Source: CBDVBZ01 sp965372355
GTDB lineage: Bacteria > Krumholzibacteriota > Krumholzibacteriia > WVZY01
Direction: 5' to 3'
Length of the DNA stretch: 28,666 nucleotides
Assembly (NCBI GenBank): GCA_965372355.1
Contig: CBDVBZ010000033.1
Location: forward strand, 1 to 28,666
The notes below the pieces were generated by a model. That model searched no databases and had not been told where the DNA came from. It worked only from the letters and a program-made list of their open reading frames with translations. Numbering within the stretch: position 1 is the first letter of the stretch; each line of letters starts with the position of its first letter. The translations under genes and the position numbers were made by a program. Below, piece after piece: positions 17,482 to 25,900 of this stretch.

Positions 17482-19956
17482 CTAGCCAGAAACCGATACC
17501 TGTTGCCTGGCGGGCACCAAGGATTCTTGCTGTTTAGCCCTTGATTCCTTTGCTTGCTGGTTCTGAAAAAGAAACGATGCAAAAGCGGGAAGCATGACCA
17601 AATCCATCACGAGCGCGGCAACGACCGCGACGGCGGTAAGCAAACCGGGGTTTGCAACGGCGTTGCTTCCGGCAAGGGCGATCACGAAAAACCCCGCCGC
17701 AAAAACAAAACTTGTCGACACGACCGCTACACCGGCGGCCCTTGCGACCTTTCTTATGGCGTTTTCGAAGCTGCGTCCTGCGGCGAGTTCGCGTCGCAGG
17801 CCGTAAAGAACATGGACCGAGTCGTCGACAATGATTCCCAATACAACGGCCGCTACCGTGACCGTGGCGATGTCCAGGCGGATGCCCGAAAACCCCATGA
17901 CTCCGAGGACAAGTGCTACCGGTAGCAGGTTGGGTGGGATCGCAGCAAGCGCGTAACGCCACGATCGCAGTACCAGGGCTATGACCAAAAACACCATAAG
18001 AAAGGCGAGGCCAAAGCTTTTGATCTGGTCGCCGAGCGTGTGCATGATGATCTGCGAATAAAGCGGCAGATACCCACCCTTTGCAACGTCGACACCGTCA
18101 CCCATCTCCGTCTGTATAACGTCCCTTGCCCGGTCGGCGATGTGCATAAAGTCCCGGGCGCTCGCCATGCGGGTCATGGCCGTCAGTCGAAGCGTTTGCT
18201 TATCGTCTGCGATCCAGTCTTCGAGAACACTCGCGTGCCCCGATCGTTCGAGTAGTGAGATCAAGTTGTCGACATCGTCGTCGTCGTCCGGCACCCACGG
18301 ACGGTCGAGCGTCTCACCGGTGATGGCGACATAGAGATCACGCAATACATCGCCTGCGGTCGTCGTGCGACTGATATCGGGGTCTGATTCGAGCGCTGTT
18401 TGCGCGGCGGCAAGCCTGGCCAAAAAGTCGGTGCGCTGCCAGCCATCCGGCTCCGAAGCTCGTAGTGTCATCTCGAGTGGAAAGAACGGTCCAACCGTCT
18501 GTTCGAGAGTTTCGGTCTCGCGGCGAGCGGCGTGCGTCTCGGGTAGAAAATCAATACTGTATGTGTCGACGACAATTTTGCCAGCGCCATAGACGGCGAC
18601 AAGACCCAGAAGAACCGTGAATACGACGACGGCTACGCGTCGTCGTACGGAGAAGACCATGATACGCTCGACCGTCGATCCCACGCGCTCGCTGATCCGC
18701 GACGGTGCGCGGAAATGAGCGGCGCGCGGGATCAAAACGGCCATACCCACGATCGAAAAAACAAAGGCAAATACGACACCCACGGCGGCAAAGATGCCAT
18801 ATTCGCGAGTCACGGCCATGCTGGCGGTTGCGAGCGACATAAGAGCGACGGCCGTCGTGATCATGTTAAAAAGGCATGGCGCAGAAATTGCCGACAAACA
18901 GCGCGTCAAATCGTTCACGCTCCGCCGGCGTCGCGCCAGCGAGATGTCGATGTCGGTGGACATGTGCACGACGTTTGCGACACCCAGAATCATGACGAGC
19001 GGTGGTAGCGCTATCGTGATCATATTGATCGATCGACCCGCCAACGTCATGGCTCCGAGCAACGCAATATCGGCGACTGTCACAGCGGCGAGTGCCAACA
19101 ACGTCCACACAAGGCGCCGCGTGATGAAGTAAAGCGCGATTGCGATCACGAGGTAGGAGAGCCCGATAAACCTGGCGCCATCGCTGAGCGTCGCCTGGTT
19201 CAGGGCCTCGTGGAGCACACCGACCCCGCCGTAGCTGGCCGTCTCTTCACCGGCCGCCAGAGCGGACTCCGTCGCCGCGCGAATGTCATCGAGTATCCTT
19301 CCGCGCTCGGTATCAATGCTGGGGCTCTCATCCAACCACGCGTAAAGCACAAGCGTTGTGCCATCTTCGCCGACGAGGCTCGAGGCGAGCCAACTCTCGG
19401 AGATCAGATCACGCGCGCGCTCGATATCATCTCGTCTTACCGGAGGGTTGATAACGGGAACGACCGAAGGTCCAATCAGACTTCCTTGTATGGTTGCGAG
19501 GTTGGCGATGCTGCGCACGCGGGCAATGCCATCGATGGCTTCGATCGCTTCGCTAAGATGCCACAGACGTGTGAGACGGTCGGGGTCGAGCGCATCGGCG
19601 TCGTTATGGATGCCGATCACGACGACTTCGTCGTTACCAAATTGTTCCAGAAAACTTCGATAAGACACCAGGGTGGGATCATCCTCGACAAACCACACCT
19701 CGAGTGAGTTGTCGACGCCGAGCCGAGTTGCGAAGACACCCATCGTGACGGCGAATGCCACGACGCACAACGTGGCGATGAGTCGCCGTCGCACGAGAAA
19801 CTGGATCGAGCGTTCGAGTATTCCACCGCGCCGACCTGATGAAGAGGGGGCGGGGAATACTTTGCTGTTTCGCGCTGAAGACATCGGGGCCTTCTTGTCA
19901 GAGTGATGGGCCGAGGCGAGTTCTTCCTCGGCGGGCTCAACCTCAGATCTGAGCAT
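17482..19956 (-). CDS. RND/MMPL-family exporter (hydrophobe exporter type)
   Basis: An inner-membrane transporter of up to 824 residues with the duplicated RND layout. One helix near 55-77 is followed by a large periplasmic loop (to about 245) and helices 2-6. A seventh helix near 440-460, ending in VDTYSIDFLPE, precedes a second loop and helices 8-12. GIIVDDSVHVLYG in the second half carries the intramembrane Asp pair expected for proton coupling. Length and sequence style fit MMPL/HpnN-like lipid exporters more than drug pumps. It is the first gene of the lipid operon, so it probably exports the product or moves it to the outer membrane. The start is uncertain: the ATG at 19956 lies inside an operator and about 2 nt after the predicted transcript start; an in-frame ATG at 19884 with AAGAAGG upstream is the alternative. 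Confidence 0.85.
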   Translation of the reverse strand: MLRSEVEPAEEELASAHHSDKKAPMSSARNSKVFPAPSSSGRRGGILERSIQFLVRRRLIATLCVVAFAVTMGVFATRLGVDNSLEVWFVEDDPTLVSYRSFLEQFGNDEVVVIGIHNDADALDPDRLTRLWHLSEAIEAIDGIARVRSIANLATIQGSLIGPSVVPVINPPVRRDDIERARDLISESWLASSLVGEDGTTLVLYAWLDESPSIDTERGRILDDIRAATESALAAGEETASYGGVGVLHEALNQATLSDGARFIGLSYLVIAIALYFITRRLVWTLLALAAVTVADIALLGAMTLAGRSINMITIALPPLVMILGVANVVHMSTDIDISLARRRRSVNDLTRCLSAISAPCLFNMITTAVALMSLATASMAVTREYGIFAAVGVVFAFVFSIVGMAVLIPRAAHFRAPSRISERVGSTVERIMVFSVRRRVAVVVFTVLLGLVAVYGAGKIVVDTYSIDFLPETHAARRETETLEQTVGPFFPLEMTLRASEPDGWQRTDFLARLAAAQTALESDPDISRTTTAGDVLRDLYVAITGETLDRPWVPDDDDDVDNLISLLERSGHASVLEDWIADDKQTLRLTAMTRMASARDFMHIADRARDVIQTEMGDGVDVAKGGYLPLYSQIIMHTLGDQIKSFGLAFLMVFLVIALVLRSWRYALAAIPPNLLPVALVLGVMGFSGIRLDIATVTVAAVVLGIIVDDSVHVLYGLRRELAAGRSFENAIRKVARAAGVAVVSTSFVFAAGFFVIALAGSNAVANPGLLTAVAVVAALVMDLVMLPAFASFLFQNQQAKESRAKQQESLVPARQQVSVSG

Positions 19957-19963
19957 GTACTCA
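19950..19963. promoter_or_regulatory. Operator-like palindrome O1 of the lipid operon
   Basis: TGAGCATGTACTCA, a TGAG-N6-CTCA dyad. It lies just downstream of the operon's TATAAT box and covers the annotated ATG of the exporter gene, where a bound repressor would block initiation. Its centre is exactly 30 bp (about three helical turns) from that of O2. Confidence 0.6.
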
Positions 19964-19964
19964 T

Positions 19965-19993
19965 ATTATACTAAAAATACGAGCAAATGCTCA
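19965..19993 (-). promoter_or_regulatory. Promoter of the lipid operon
   Basis: On the minus strand a perfect TATAAT occupies 19970-19965. A poor -35 (TGAGCA, 19993-19988) is spaced 17 bp upstream and falls in operator O2. Predicted transcription begins near 19958, which leaves almost no leader before the ATG at 19956. A run of nine A residues (20013-20005) sits at about -55 to -47, an UP-element position. Predicted from sequence only. Confidence 0.55.
19980..19993. promoter_or_regulatory. Operator-like palindrome O2 of the lipid operon
   Basis: CGAGCAAATGCTCA, which reads TGAGCATTTGCTCG on the other strand: one mismatch from the TGAG-N6-CTCA dyad. It overlaps the -35 region of the operon promoter and is spaced 30 bp centre to centre from O1. 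Together the two sites bracket the TATAAT box. Confidence 0.6.
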
Positions 19994-20224
19994 TAAAGTT
20001 GGAGTTTTTTTTTGGGGGGAGGAAAGACGCTATTTCCCCGGTGGGCGCCTTGGATAGCTATACTTTGTTAACACATGGGGTTATGGAACAACAAGGGCTC
20101 GAGACCCCTGTCAAAAATATGTGAAATTTCAACGGTGTCGAGCCGTGCGGGCAGCATGCAAACGGGGTGTTGCTGGGGTAGGAGGCTTGGAGCAAACCGT
20201 CATCCAAATGCTCTCACACACGGC

Positions 20225-20332
20225 CGACGCTCATTCAAAGTGACCTGTTTGGGTTCTACACGCGCAGTGTCACCCGGACGACGTTCATTCAAAGCGACCT
20301 GTTTGGGTTCTGCACGCGCAGTGTCCCCCGGC
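20225..20332 (+). repeat. Two tandem copies of a 54-bp direct repeat
   Basis: Copy 1 is 20225-20278 and copy 2 is 20279-20332; both begin with CGACG(C/T)TCATTCAAAG and contain GACCTGTTTGGGTTCT. About five of the 54 positions differ. The length is a multiple of three, and one forward frame gives a repeated 18-residue segment containing RRSFKxTCLGS, but no ribosome site supports translation. It could be a genome-wide dispersed repeat, a regulatory array or a recent slippage product. Confidence 0.8.
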
Positions 20333-20376
20333 CGGTAGAATTGGTCTTGAGCCATCGACAAACATGAGCCATACTA

Positions 20377-20390
20377 TGAGAAGAGGCTCA
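20377..20390. promoter_or_regulatory. Operator-like palindrome O3 at the tetR promoter
   Basis: TGAGAAGAGGCTCA (TGAGCCTCTTCTCA on the other strand), the same TGAG-N6-CTCA dyad as O1. It lies about 52 bp before the regulator's start, just upstream of a TATATA box, so autoregulation is likely. A further TGAGCC half-site at 20365-20370 forms a longer inverted repeat with GGCTCA at 20385-20390. Confidence 0.55.
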
Positions 20391-20402
20391 CTTTTCACTG
20401 AG

Positions 20403-20410
20403 TATATAAC
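20403..20410 (+). promoter_or_regulatory. Possible -10 element of tetR
   Basis: TATATAAC lies 31 bp before the GTG start. No good -35 is visible; the expected position falls within operator O3. This is a weak prediction. Confidence 0.3.
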
Positions 20411-20429
20411 CCTAGTCTTCACTTCTCTT

Positions 20430-20436
20430 AGGGGAT
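20430..20436 (+). promoter_or_regulatory. Shine-Dalgarno site deciding the tetR start
   Basis: AGGGGAT, with its G run seven bases before the GTG at 20442. The ATG at 20466 has no such site, and an upstream ATG at 20364 would place the promoter and operator inside the gene. Confidence 0.6.
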
Positions 20437-20441
20437 CTTCT

Positions 20442-21095
20442 GTGAAGCCGACACCTTCTCGACGGATGCCAAAGCAGGCCAGGAGTCAGGAACGCTATAA
20501 CAAGATTCTTGAGATGGCCTCTGACTTGTTTTTGCAAAAGGGATTTGATGGAACAACCACCAACGAAATAGCCGAGGAGGCGGAGATCTCGATCGGGTCG
20601 CTTTACCAGTATTTTGACAACAAGGTGGCCATCGTGGAGGCCCTGACCGAGGGCTATGTCGAAGCCCTCCGGGAGCTCACGTCGGATATCCTCGCCACCG
20701 ACGCGGCGGACCTGCCCATCGACGTCGCTGTAGACAGGTTCCTCGACCCGATCATCCAGTTTCATTTAGAGCATCCGGAGTTCCACAAGCTGTGGCTAGG
20801 GGCGGAGGTGTCGAAGGAGCTGAGGACTGCGATGGGGGCAATAGACAAAGAAATGCTGTCACGTGTCGACGTGCTCCTCAAAGAGCGGGCCCCGGGGATT
20901 CCGCGGGCGCGGGCCCGGATGATTGTCACCGTTTTCGAACACACCGTGAAGTCGTTGGTCGGTCTGCTGGGCCGCTCGGACACCCCCGCTTTCAAGGCGC
21001 AGGCTGCAACGGAGACGAAGCGCATGCTCTGCGCGTATCTCGAGGACGCCCTTGCAGACCCGCGGCGCCCGACAAGACCAGTTGATTCAGACTGA
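20442..21095 (+). CDS. TetR-family transcriptional regulator
   Basis: A 217-residue repressor-type protein. The N-terminal helix-turn-helix is typical: ILEMASDLFLQKGFDGTTTN, then EIAEEAEISIGSLYQYFDNK, at about residues 22-61. The rest is an all-helical ligand-binding domain with no membrane segment. A GTG start at 20442 is used because AGGGGA lies at the right distance; ATG 20466 would still retain the whole DNA-binding domain. It is divergent from the seven-gene lipid operon, and matching palindromes occur at both promoters, so it probably represses the operon and itself. The ligand is likely a lipid or acyl/isoprenoid intermediate, or the product carried by the exporter, as in many exporter-linked TetR systems; this is inference. 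No other regulator of the operon is seen. Confidence 0.9.
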   Translation: MKPTPSRRMPKQARSQERYNKILEMASDLFLQKGFDGTTTNEIAEEAEISIGSLYQYFDNKVAIVEALTEGYVEALRELTSDILATDAADLPIDVAVDRFLDPIIQFHLEHPEFHKLWLGAEVSKELRTAMGAIDKEMLSRVDVLLKERAPGIPRARARMIVTVFEHTVKSLVGLLGRSDTPAFKAQAATETKRMLCAYLEDALADPRRPTRPVDSD

Positions 21096-21286
21096 ATCGT
21101 TTACTCCGGATTCGTAAAAGACGCGTAGTGACCGAAGCACGCGGACCGAGAGCCCGCTCCTCATTCGTCCAACCTCCAATTCAGACCACGTCGCGTAAGT
21201 AAACGCACTATCGAATTGTAATGTTCGAGCATTTGTGTGAGTGCCTGACCATCAGTCTCGACTTGAGACGGCGCCCCGGACTCCGA

Positions 21287-21308
21287 GTGTATTAGTAGTG
21301 TATTAGTA
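21287..21308 (+). repeat. 11-bp tandem repeat abutting a -35 box
   Basis: GTGTATTAGTA occurs twice back to back (21287-21297 and 21298-21308), ending directly at the TTGACT of the next promoter. A period of 11 bp puts both copies on the same face of the helix, suggesting an activator site or UP-like element. Confidence 0.6.
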
Positions 21309-21338
21309 TTGACTTAACAGACGACAATGATGTAGATT
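21309..21338 (+). promoter_or_regulatory. Promoter of the beta-helix/propeller gene pair
   Basis: TTGACT (21309-21314) and TAGATT (21333-21338) with an 18-bp spacer. Predicted start of transcription is near 21345, leaving a leader of about 32 nt before the ATG at 21377. Predicted by eye. Confidence 0.5.
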
Positions 21339-21376
21339 CATATACGCACTAAATACCGACCCAAAGAAAGCATAGT

Positions 21377-22912
21377 ATGAGACTGGTCACAACCCTGCTG
21401 ATCGTTTCAACTGTTCTCGTTCTTGTCAATTGCCAGGCGGCGCTCGCCAGAACCTGGCACATTGAGCCGGACGGAAGCGGCGATGTGACCAACATTCAGG
21501 ACGCGATCGCCTCGGCGTCGCCGGGAGATACCGTGCTCCTTGCTGCCGGCGTGTACACAGGGCCGGGCAACACGAACGTCGACTTTATGGGGATGGAGAT
21601 AACGGTCACCTCGGTCTACGGGGCGGACTTCACCACCATTAACTGCGAAAACACGTCGCGTGGTTTTCTTTTCCAAACGAATGAGGGGCCGTCAACCGTT
21701 CTCACCGGAGTGACGATTAGCAATGGGTTCGACAATTTCTCCGGGGGGGCGATCTTCTGTCGATCCGCCTCACCGACGATCATCCGGAACACGCTCATCG
21801 GGAATCAGACCGCGTTCCAGGGTGGGGCGATCTATTGCGATAGTTCGTCGGCCGTTGTTACACAAAACAGGTTTATTCAAAACGGTGCGGTCGAGGGCGG
21901 GGGCCTGTGGTGCTCGGGCCTTTCGGATATCACTGTTACGAGCAATATTTTCTCAGAGAACCAGGCCAGCAACGGTGGCGGTATTGCGTGCAACGCCTCG
22001 AGCCCGCTGATCGCTGACAACACTTTTGAAGACAATGTGGCAGTCTTTGGTGGAGCGATCGATGTGCTGGCGGGATCGCAACCAACGATCAGGCAGAACA
22101 CGTTTCTCCAGAATGGCGCGCAATCCCGCGGCGGCGCAATCCGGTGCCGGCAATCTCCGCCACCCGAGCAAAGCGCAGTGTTCTCCGACAACATTTTTGT
22201 CTACAACGGCGCGGTGTTTGGCGGCGCAATCTACTGCGAGGATATTTCTTCACCAACGATCAGCAACAATACCTTTGATGGGAACCAGGCGGGGAGCGGC
22301 GCCGGGATCTACTGCACAAACTTCTCGGACCCTCAAATCCTCAACAATATTATTGTCAACAGTACGGGCGGTGCCATCGCATCAGCTAACAATTCGAAGC
22401 CGCTGATTGCCTGCTGCGATGTTGCCGTTGCCGGTCTTCCGTCTCCGGCGGACTATGTCGACGGGGGTGGAAACTTTTTTGCCGATCCGAACTTCTGTCA
22501 CCCGTTGAGCGGTAATTACTATCTGCGGAGCGACTCTCCGTGCGCTACCGACAGCCAGCCCATTTGTGGTCTGATCGGTGCACGCTTTGTTGGGTGCACG
22601 ATCGTGACGGGTGTCGATGACACGCCGCGTGGCCGGACGTCGCTTGGTCAAAACTTTCCTAATCCCTTCAATCCCGTTACGACAATCGCATTCGAGTTGC
22701 CGGAGCAAGCCGGCCGGGTGACTTTGAGGGTGTTCGATGTTGAAGGCGGACTGGTTCGCACGCTCGTCGACGAGCGACGACGGGCGGGCAGAAACTTCGT
22801 AACCTGGGATGGAGCGAACGACGCCGGAGCGCAGGTCGCCTCGGGCGTGTACTTTTACCATCTGAGGACCTCGGGGTACAGAGAGACGCTAAAGATGGTA
22901 TTGCTAAAATGA
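21377..22912 (+). CDS. Exported right-handed beta-helix protein with sorting domain
   Basis: A 511-residue surface or secreted protein. Residues 1-25 form a signal peptide, cleaved near ALA-R. The body is a parallel beta-helix like the Pmp/NosD families: WHIEPDGSGDVTNIQDAI opens it, and about eight coils follow, each with a G-G-A-I-x-C step and an N-x-F/I-x-x-N turn. Cysteine occupies the same coil position in seven of the eight steps. The last ~90 residues are the FlgD-Ig/Por sorting domain (NFPNPFNPVT, VFDVEGG, ending MVLLK). No enzyme active site is recognisable; such folds often bind or cleave polysaccharide, but here the role is unknown. The ribosome site is weak (AAAGAAAG). Its stop overlaps the start of the next gene, so the two are coupled. 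Confidence 0.85.
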   Translation: MRLVTTLLIVSTVLVLVNCQAALARTWHIEPDGSGDVTNIQDAIASASPGDTVLLAAGVYTGPGNTNVDFMGMEITVTSVYGADFTTINCENTSRGFLFQTNEGPSTVLTGVTISNGFDNFSGGAIFCRSASPTIIRNTLIGNQTAFQGGAIYCDSSSAVVTQNRFIQNGAVEGGGLWCSGLSDITVTSNIFSENQASNGGGIACNASSPLIADNTFEDNVAVFGGAIDVLAGSQPTIRQNTFLQNGAQSRGGAIRCRQSPPPEQSAVFSDNIFVYNGAVFGGAIYCEDISSPTISNNTFDGNQAGSGAGIYCTNFSDPQILNNIIVNSTGGAIASANNSKPLIACCDVAVAGLPSPADYVDGGGNFFADPNFCHPLSGNYYLRSDSPCATDSQPICGLIGARFVGCTIVTGVDDTPRGRTSLGQNFPNPFNPVTTIAFELPEQAGRVTLRVFDVEGGLVRTLVDERRRAGRNFVTWDGANDAGAQVASGVYFYHLRTSGYRETLKMVLLK

Positions 22913-25900
22913 GCGTGTTCGGACGACAGATCACGGCACTCACGTCGGCGATTGCGCTCATGCTGGTGCTCCCGGGTCTTACACGGGATAGCTACGCACA
23001 GCAGTTCTACACGAGCGATCCCGTGTGGTCAACGAGCTCTCCTCACAATACGACACGAGCGGTGGTGTTTGGTGACGTCGACGGAGACGGGGATCTGGAT
23101 GTTGTTTTTGCTAATGACGGTGAAAGAAATACGCTCTATCTGAACGAGGGCGGCGTGTTCTCGACGGCGCCCGACTGGACATCGGGCGATAGCAGCAGCA
23201 CCTTCTCGGTAGCGCTGGGTGATGTAGACGGCGACGGGTATTTGGATCTCGTTTGCGGAAACATTGGTGAGAGCAACGCGCTGTACCTGAACACGAGGAA
23301 TGGCGCGTTTTCCGACTCGAGCCAATGGTTCCCGACAAACCCGATCGATAGAACATTTAGCGTCGCCCTTGGAGATATCGATGACGACGGGGACCTCGAT
23401 CTGGTCTGCGGCAACGACGGTCAACGCAATACACTATATCTGAACCAGGGGGGCACTTTTTCCGATCAGCCAGATTGGTCATCGGGCGATAGTAGCTCCA
23501 CACGCGGAGTTGCCCTGGGCGATATCGATGGTGATGGGTATCTCGACCTGGTGTGTGGGAACGATGGTCAACGCAACGCGCTTTACCTGAACGACAGGAA
23601 TGGCGCGTTTTCCAGCTCGAGCCAATGGTTCCCGACAAATCCGATCGACAGAACATTTAGCGTCGCCCTTGGAGATGTCGATGGGGATGGTTTGTTCGAT
23701 CTGGTTTGCGGAAACGTGAATGATAGCAACACACTTTACCTGAACACAGGTTCCGCGCTGGACACGGTGCCCGGGACGTGGTCATCCAGTCAGCACAACG
23801 TCACGGCGAGTGTAACACTCGGTGACGTGGATACGGATGGGGACCTCGATTTGGTCTGCGGCAATGTGCAGCAGGGCAACACACTGTATGTCAACAACGG
23901 TGGCACCTTCTCGGTAACCCCGGATTGGCTATCGGGGCCGACGAACAACACATTCGGGATTGCCCTGGGTGACGTCGACGGTGATGGAGACCTCGACGCC
24001 GTTTGCGGGAATGAAGGCCAGATCAACACGCTCTACACGATGTCGGGGCGTGTTATGGAAACCACACCGGCGTGGTTGTCCGATCCCAGCAGCAGCACAT
24101 TTGGTGTCGCGCTGGGAGACGTGGATCGAGACGGGGACCTCGATGCCGTTTTTGGCAATGGTGGGTTCAAGAATGAAAGCAACACGCTCTACTTGAACCA
24201 GGATGGCGTGTTGAGTAGCACACCGAACCTGTCGTGGCCTCCTGACACCAGCAGCACGATTGGTGTTGTACTTGGGGACGTAGACGGAAACGGGTTTCTC
24301 GACCTCGTTTGCGCAAACGCCGGCACGGGCGGTGGTCAACGCAACACGCTTTATTTGAACAGCGGGGGCGTCTTCTCGACGACACCGGACTGGTCCTCGG
24401 ACAGTGCCTCTCGGCACCAGACTTTTGGTGTTGCGCTAGGAGACATTGACGGGGATGGTGATCTTGATCTCGTGTGCGGAAACGGTGGCATCGGTGGTGC
24501 AGTCAATACGCTTTTTGACAACGTCGGTGGCGTGTTCTCGACAACACCCATATGGTCATCGGGCCTGGCCAACAGCACCGTCGGTGTGGTGCTGGGGGAC
24601 GTTGATGGTGACGGGGACCTGGATCTGGTGTGCGGAAACAACGAAGAGAACAACACGCTCTATCTAAACGAAGGCGGTGTGCTGGGCACGTTGCCGACCT
24701 GGTCGTCCGGTCCGGCCAATAACACGTTTGGCGTCACCCTGGGAGATGTCGATGCAGATGGGGATCTTGATCTCGTGTGTGCAAACGGCGGTTCGGTGGA
24801 CCAAAGCAACACGCTCTATTTGAACGAAGGCGGCGTGTTCTCGACGACACCCGACTGGACATCCGATGTGGATGGCAGCAGCACCTTCTCGGTCGCGCTG
24901 GGTGATGTAGACGGCGACGGAGATCTCGACCTGGCCTGCGGGAACGGCGGCACCAATGCCCAGGCGAACACGCTCTATCTGAACGAGGGCGGCGAGACCG
25001 TTTTTGCAGACGCGCCGCGTTGGCTGTCGAAACCCGCACGCTCCTTTAGTGTTGTGCTGGGTGATATTGACGGGGATGGCGACCTCGACCTGTTGAGTTG
25101 CAGTGAGGCCCAACAAAACGAGCTTTATCTGGGGGCAAGGAACCCGCTGTTTAAAGGAACGCCGACGGCTCCGGCAAATCACCTCCCAAACAACGGCGCT
25201 TTTTTGCTATCCGTGCAGCTGAGCGAGCCCGATACATTCGATAATATCGTCAAAGTGGCCTTTGATGCAATCGATGTGGAGGACGACGAGGTTTATATTC
25301 TTCCGGAGTACCAGTACGAGGGGGATCCGACCTGGCAGTCCGTCGTTGCCAATGCACAGACCGAAAGAGTGGGCCCGTTTTCCGCCTCGGCGGATGGCAC
25401 AAGAGGCTCCTTCGATTGGGATGTATCGTCTCTTGCGTTTGATGCACGGAACGCCATTCTGCGGCTGCGGACGACTTCAAACCCGCGGCGAGTCGCGTTA
25501 ATTCAGCGTAACGACTCGTACAGCAAACATGTGGGCGTGGTGACCCCAGCCCGTGCCGAGATCACGACGTCGGCCGCGTCCGTTGTGTTTCCAACCGTCA
25601 AAGCTGGGGACACAACGTTCGTGGATTTCGTCATTGAAAACACCGGGTCGCGGATGCTTATCGTAGGCCCTATAACTCTGCCCCGTGTGAGCGAAATAGA
25701 GCTTGATCGGGCCACACCGTTCAACCTCGATCCGGGTGAGCGGGATACTCTCCGGTTCGTGCACCGGCCTCTCGTGGTGTTCGAGATATCGGACCCCATT
25801 GTTATAGAGAGCAATGATCCGTTCAGGGGGGAGTTGTCGATCCCTGTGATCACGGATATCCTCCGTATTTCCACAAGTCCAATACCGAACCTGGGAACGC

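Larger units (their letters stand above)
19957..20441. other. Divergent intergenic region between exporter and tetR genes
   Basis: A 485-bp control region. From left to right it holds the operon promoter with two operators, a T9-G6 homopolymer tract (20005-20019), an apparently unstructured middle, two copies of a 54-bp direct repeat (20225-20332), and a third operator with the presumed tetR promoter. A short open frame at 20075-20338 has no ribosome site and is judged non-coding. Confidence 0.6.

Noticed and set aside
20090..20120. GGGCTCGAGACCC-like short inverted repeat considered as an attenuator or operator
   Set aside because: The pairing is short and imperfect, has no T-tract, and does not match the TGAG-N6-CTCA motif.
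20075..20338. Small 87-codon gene in the exporter-tetR intergenic region
   Set aside because: No ribosome site precedes the ATG, and its C-terminal part is just the 54-bp DNA repeat read in frame. The repeat was kept as a feature instead.
23050..25140. The regular ~150-bp repeats considered as a CRISPR array
   Set aside because: They are in-frame, degenerate at synonymous sites and encode FG-GAP blades; unit length and absence of unique spacers exclude CRISPR.
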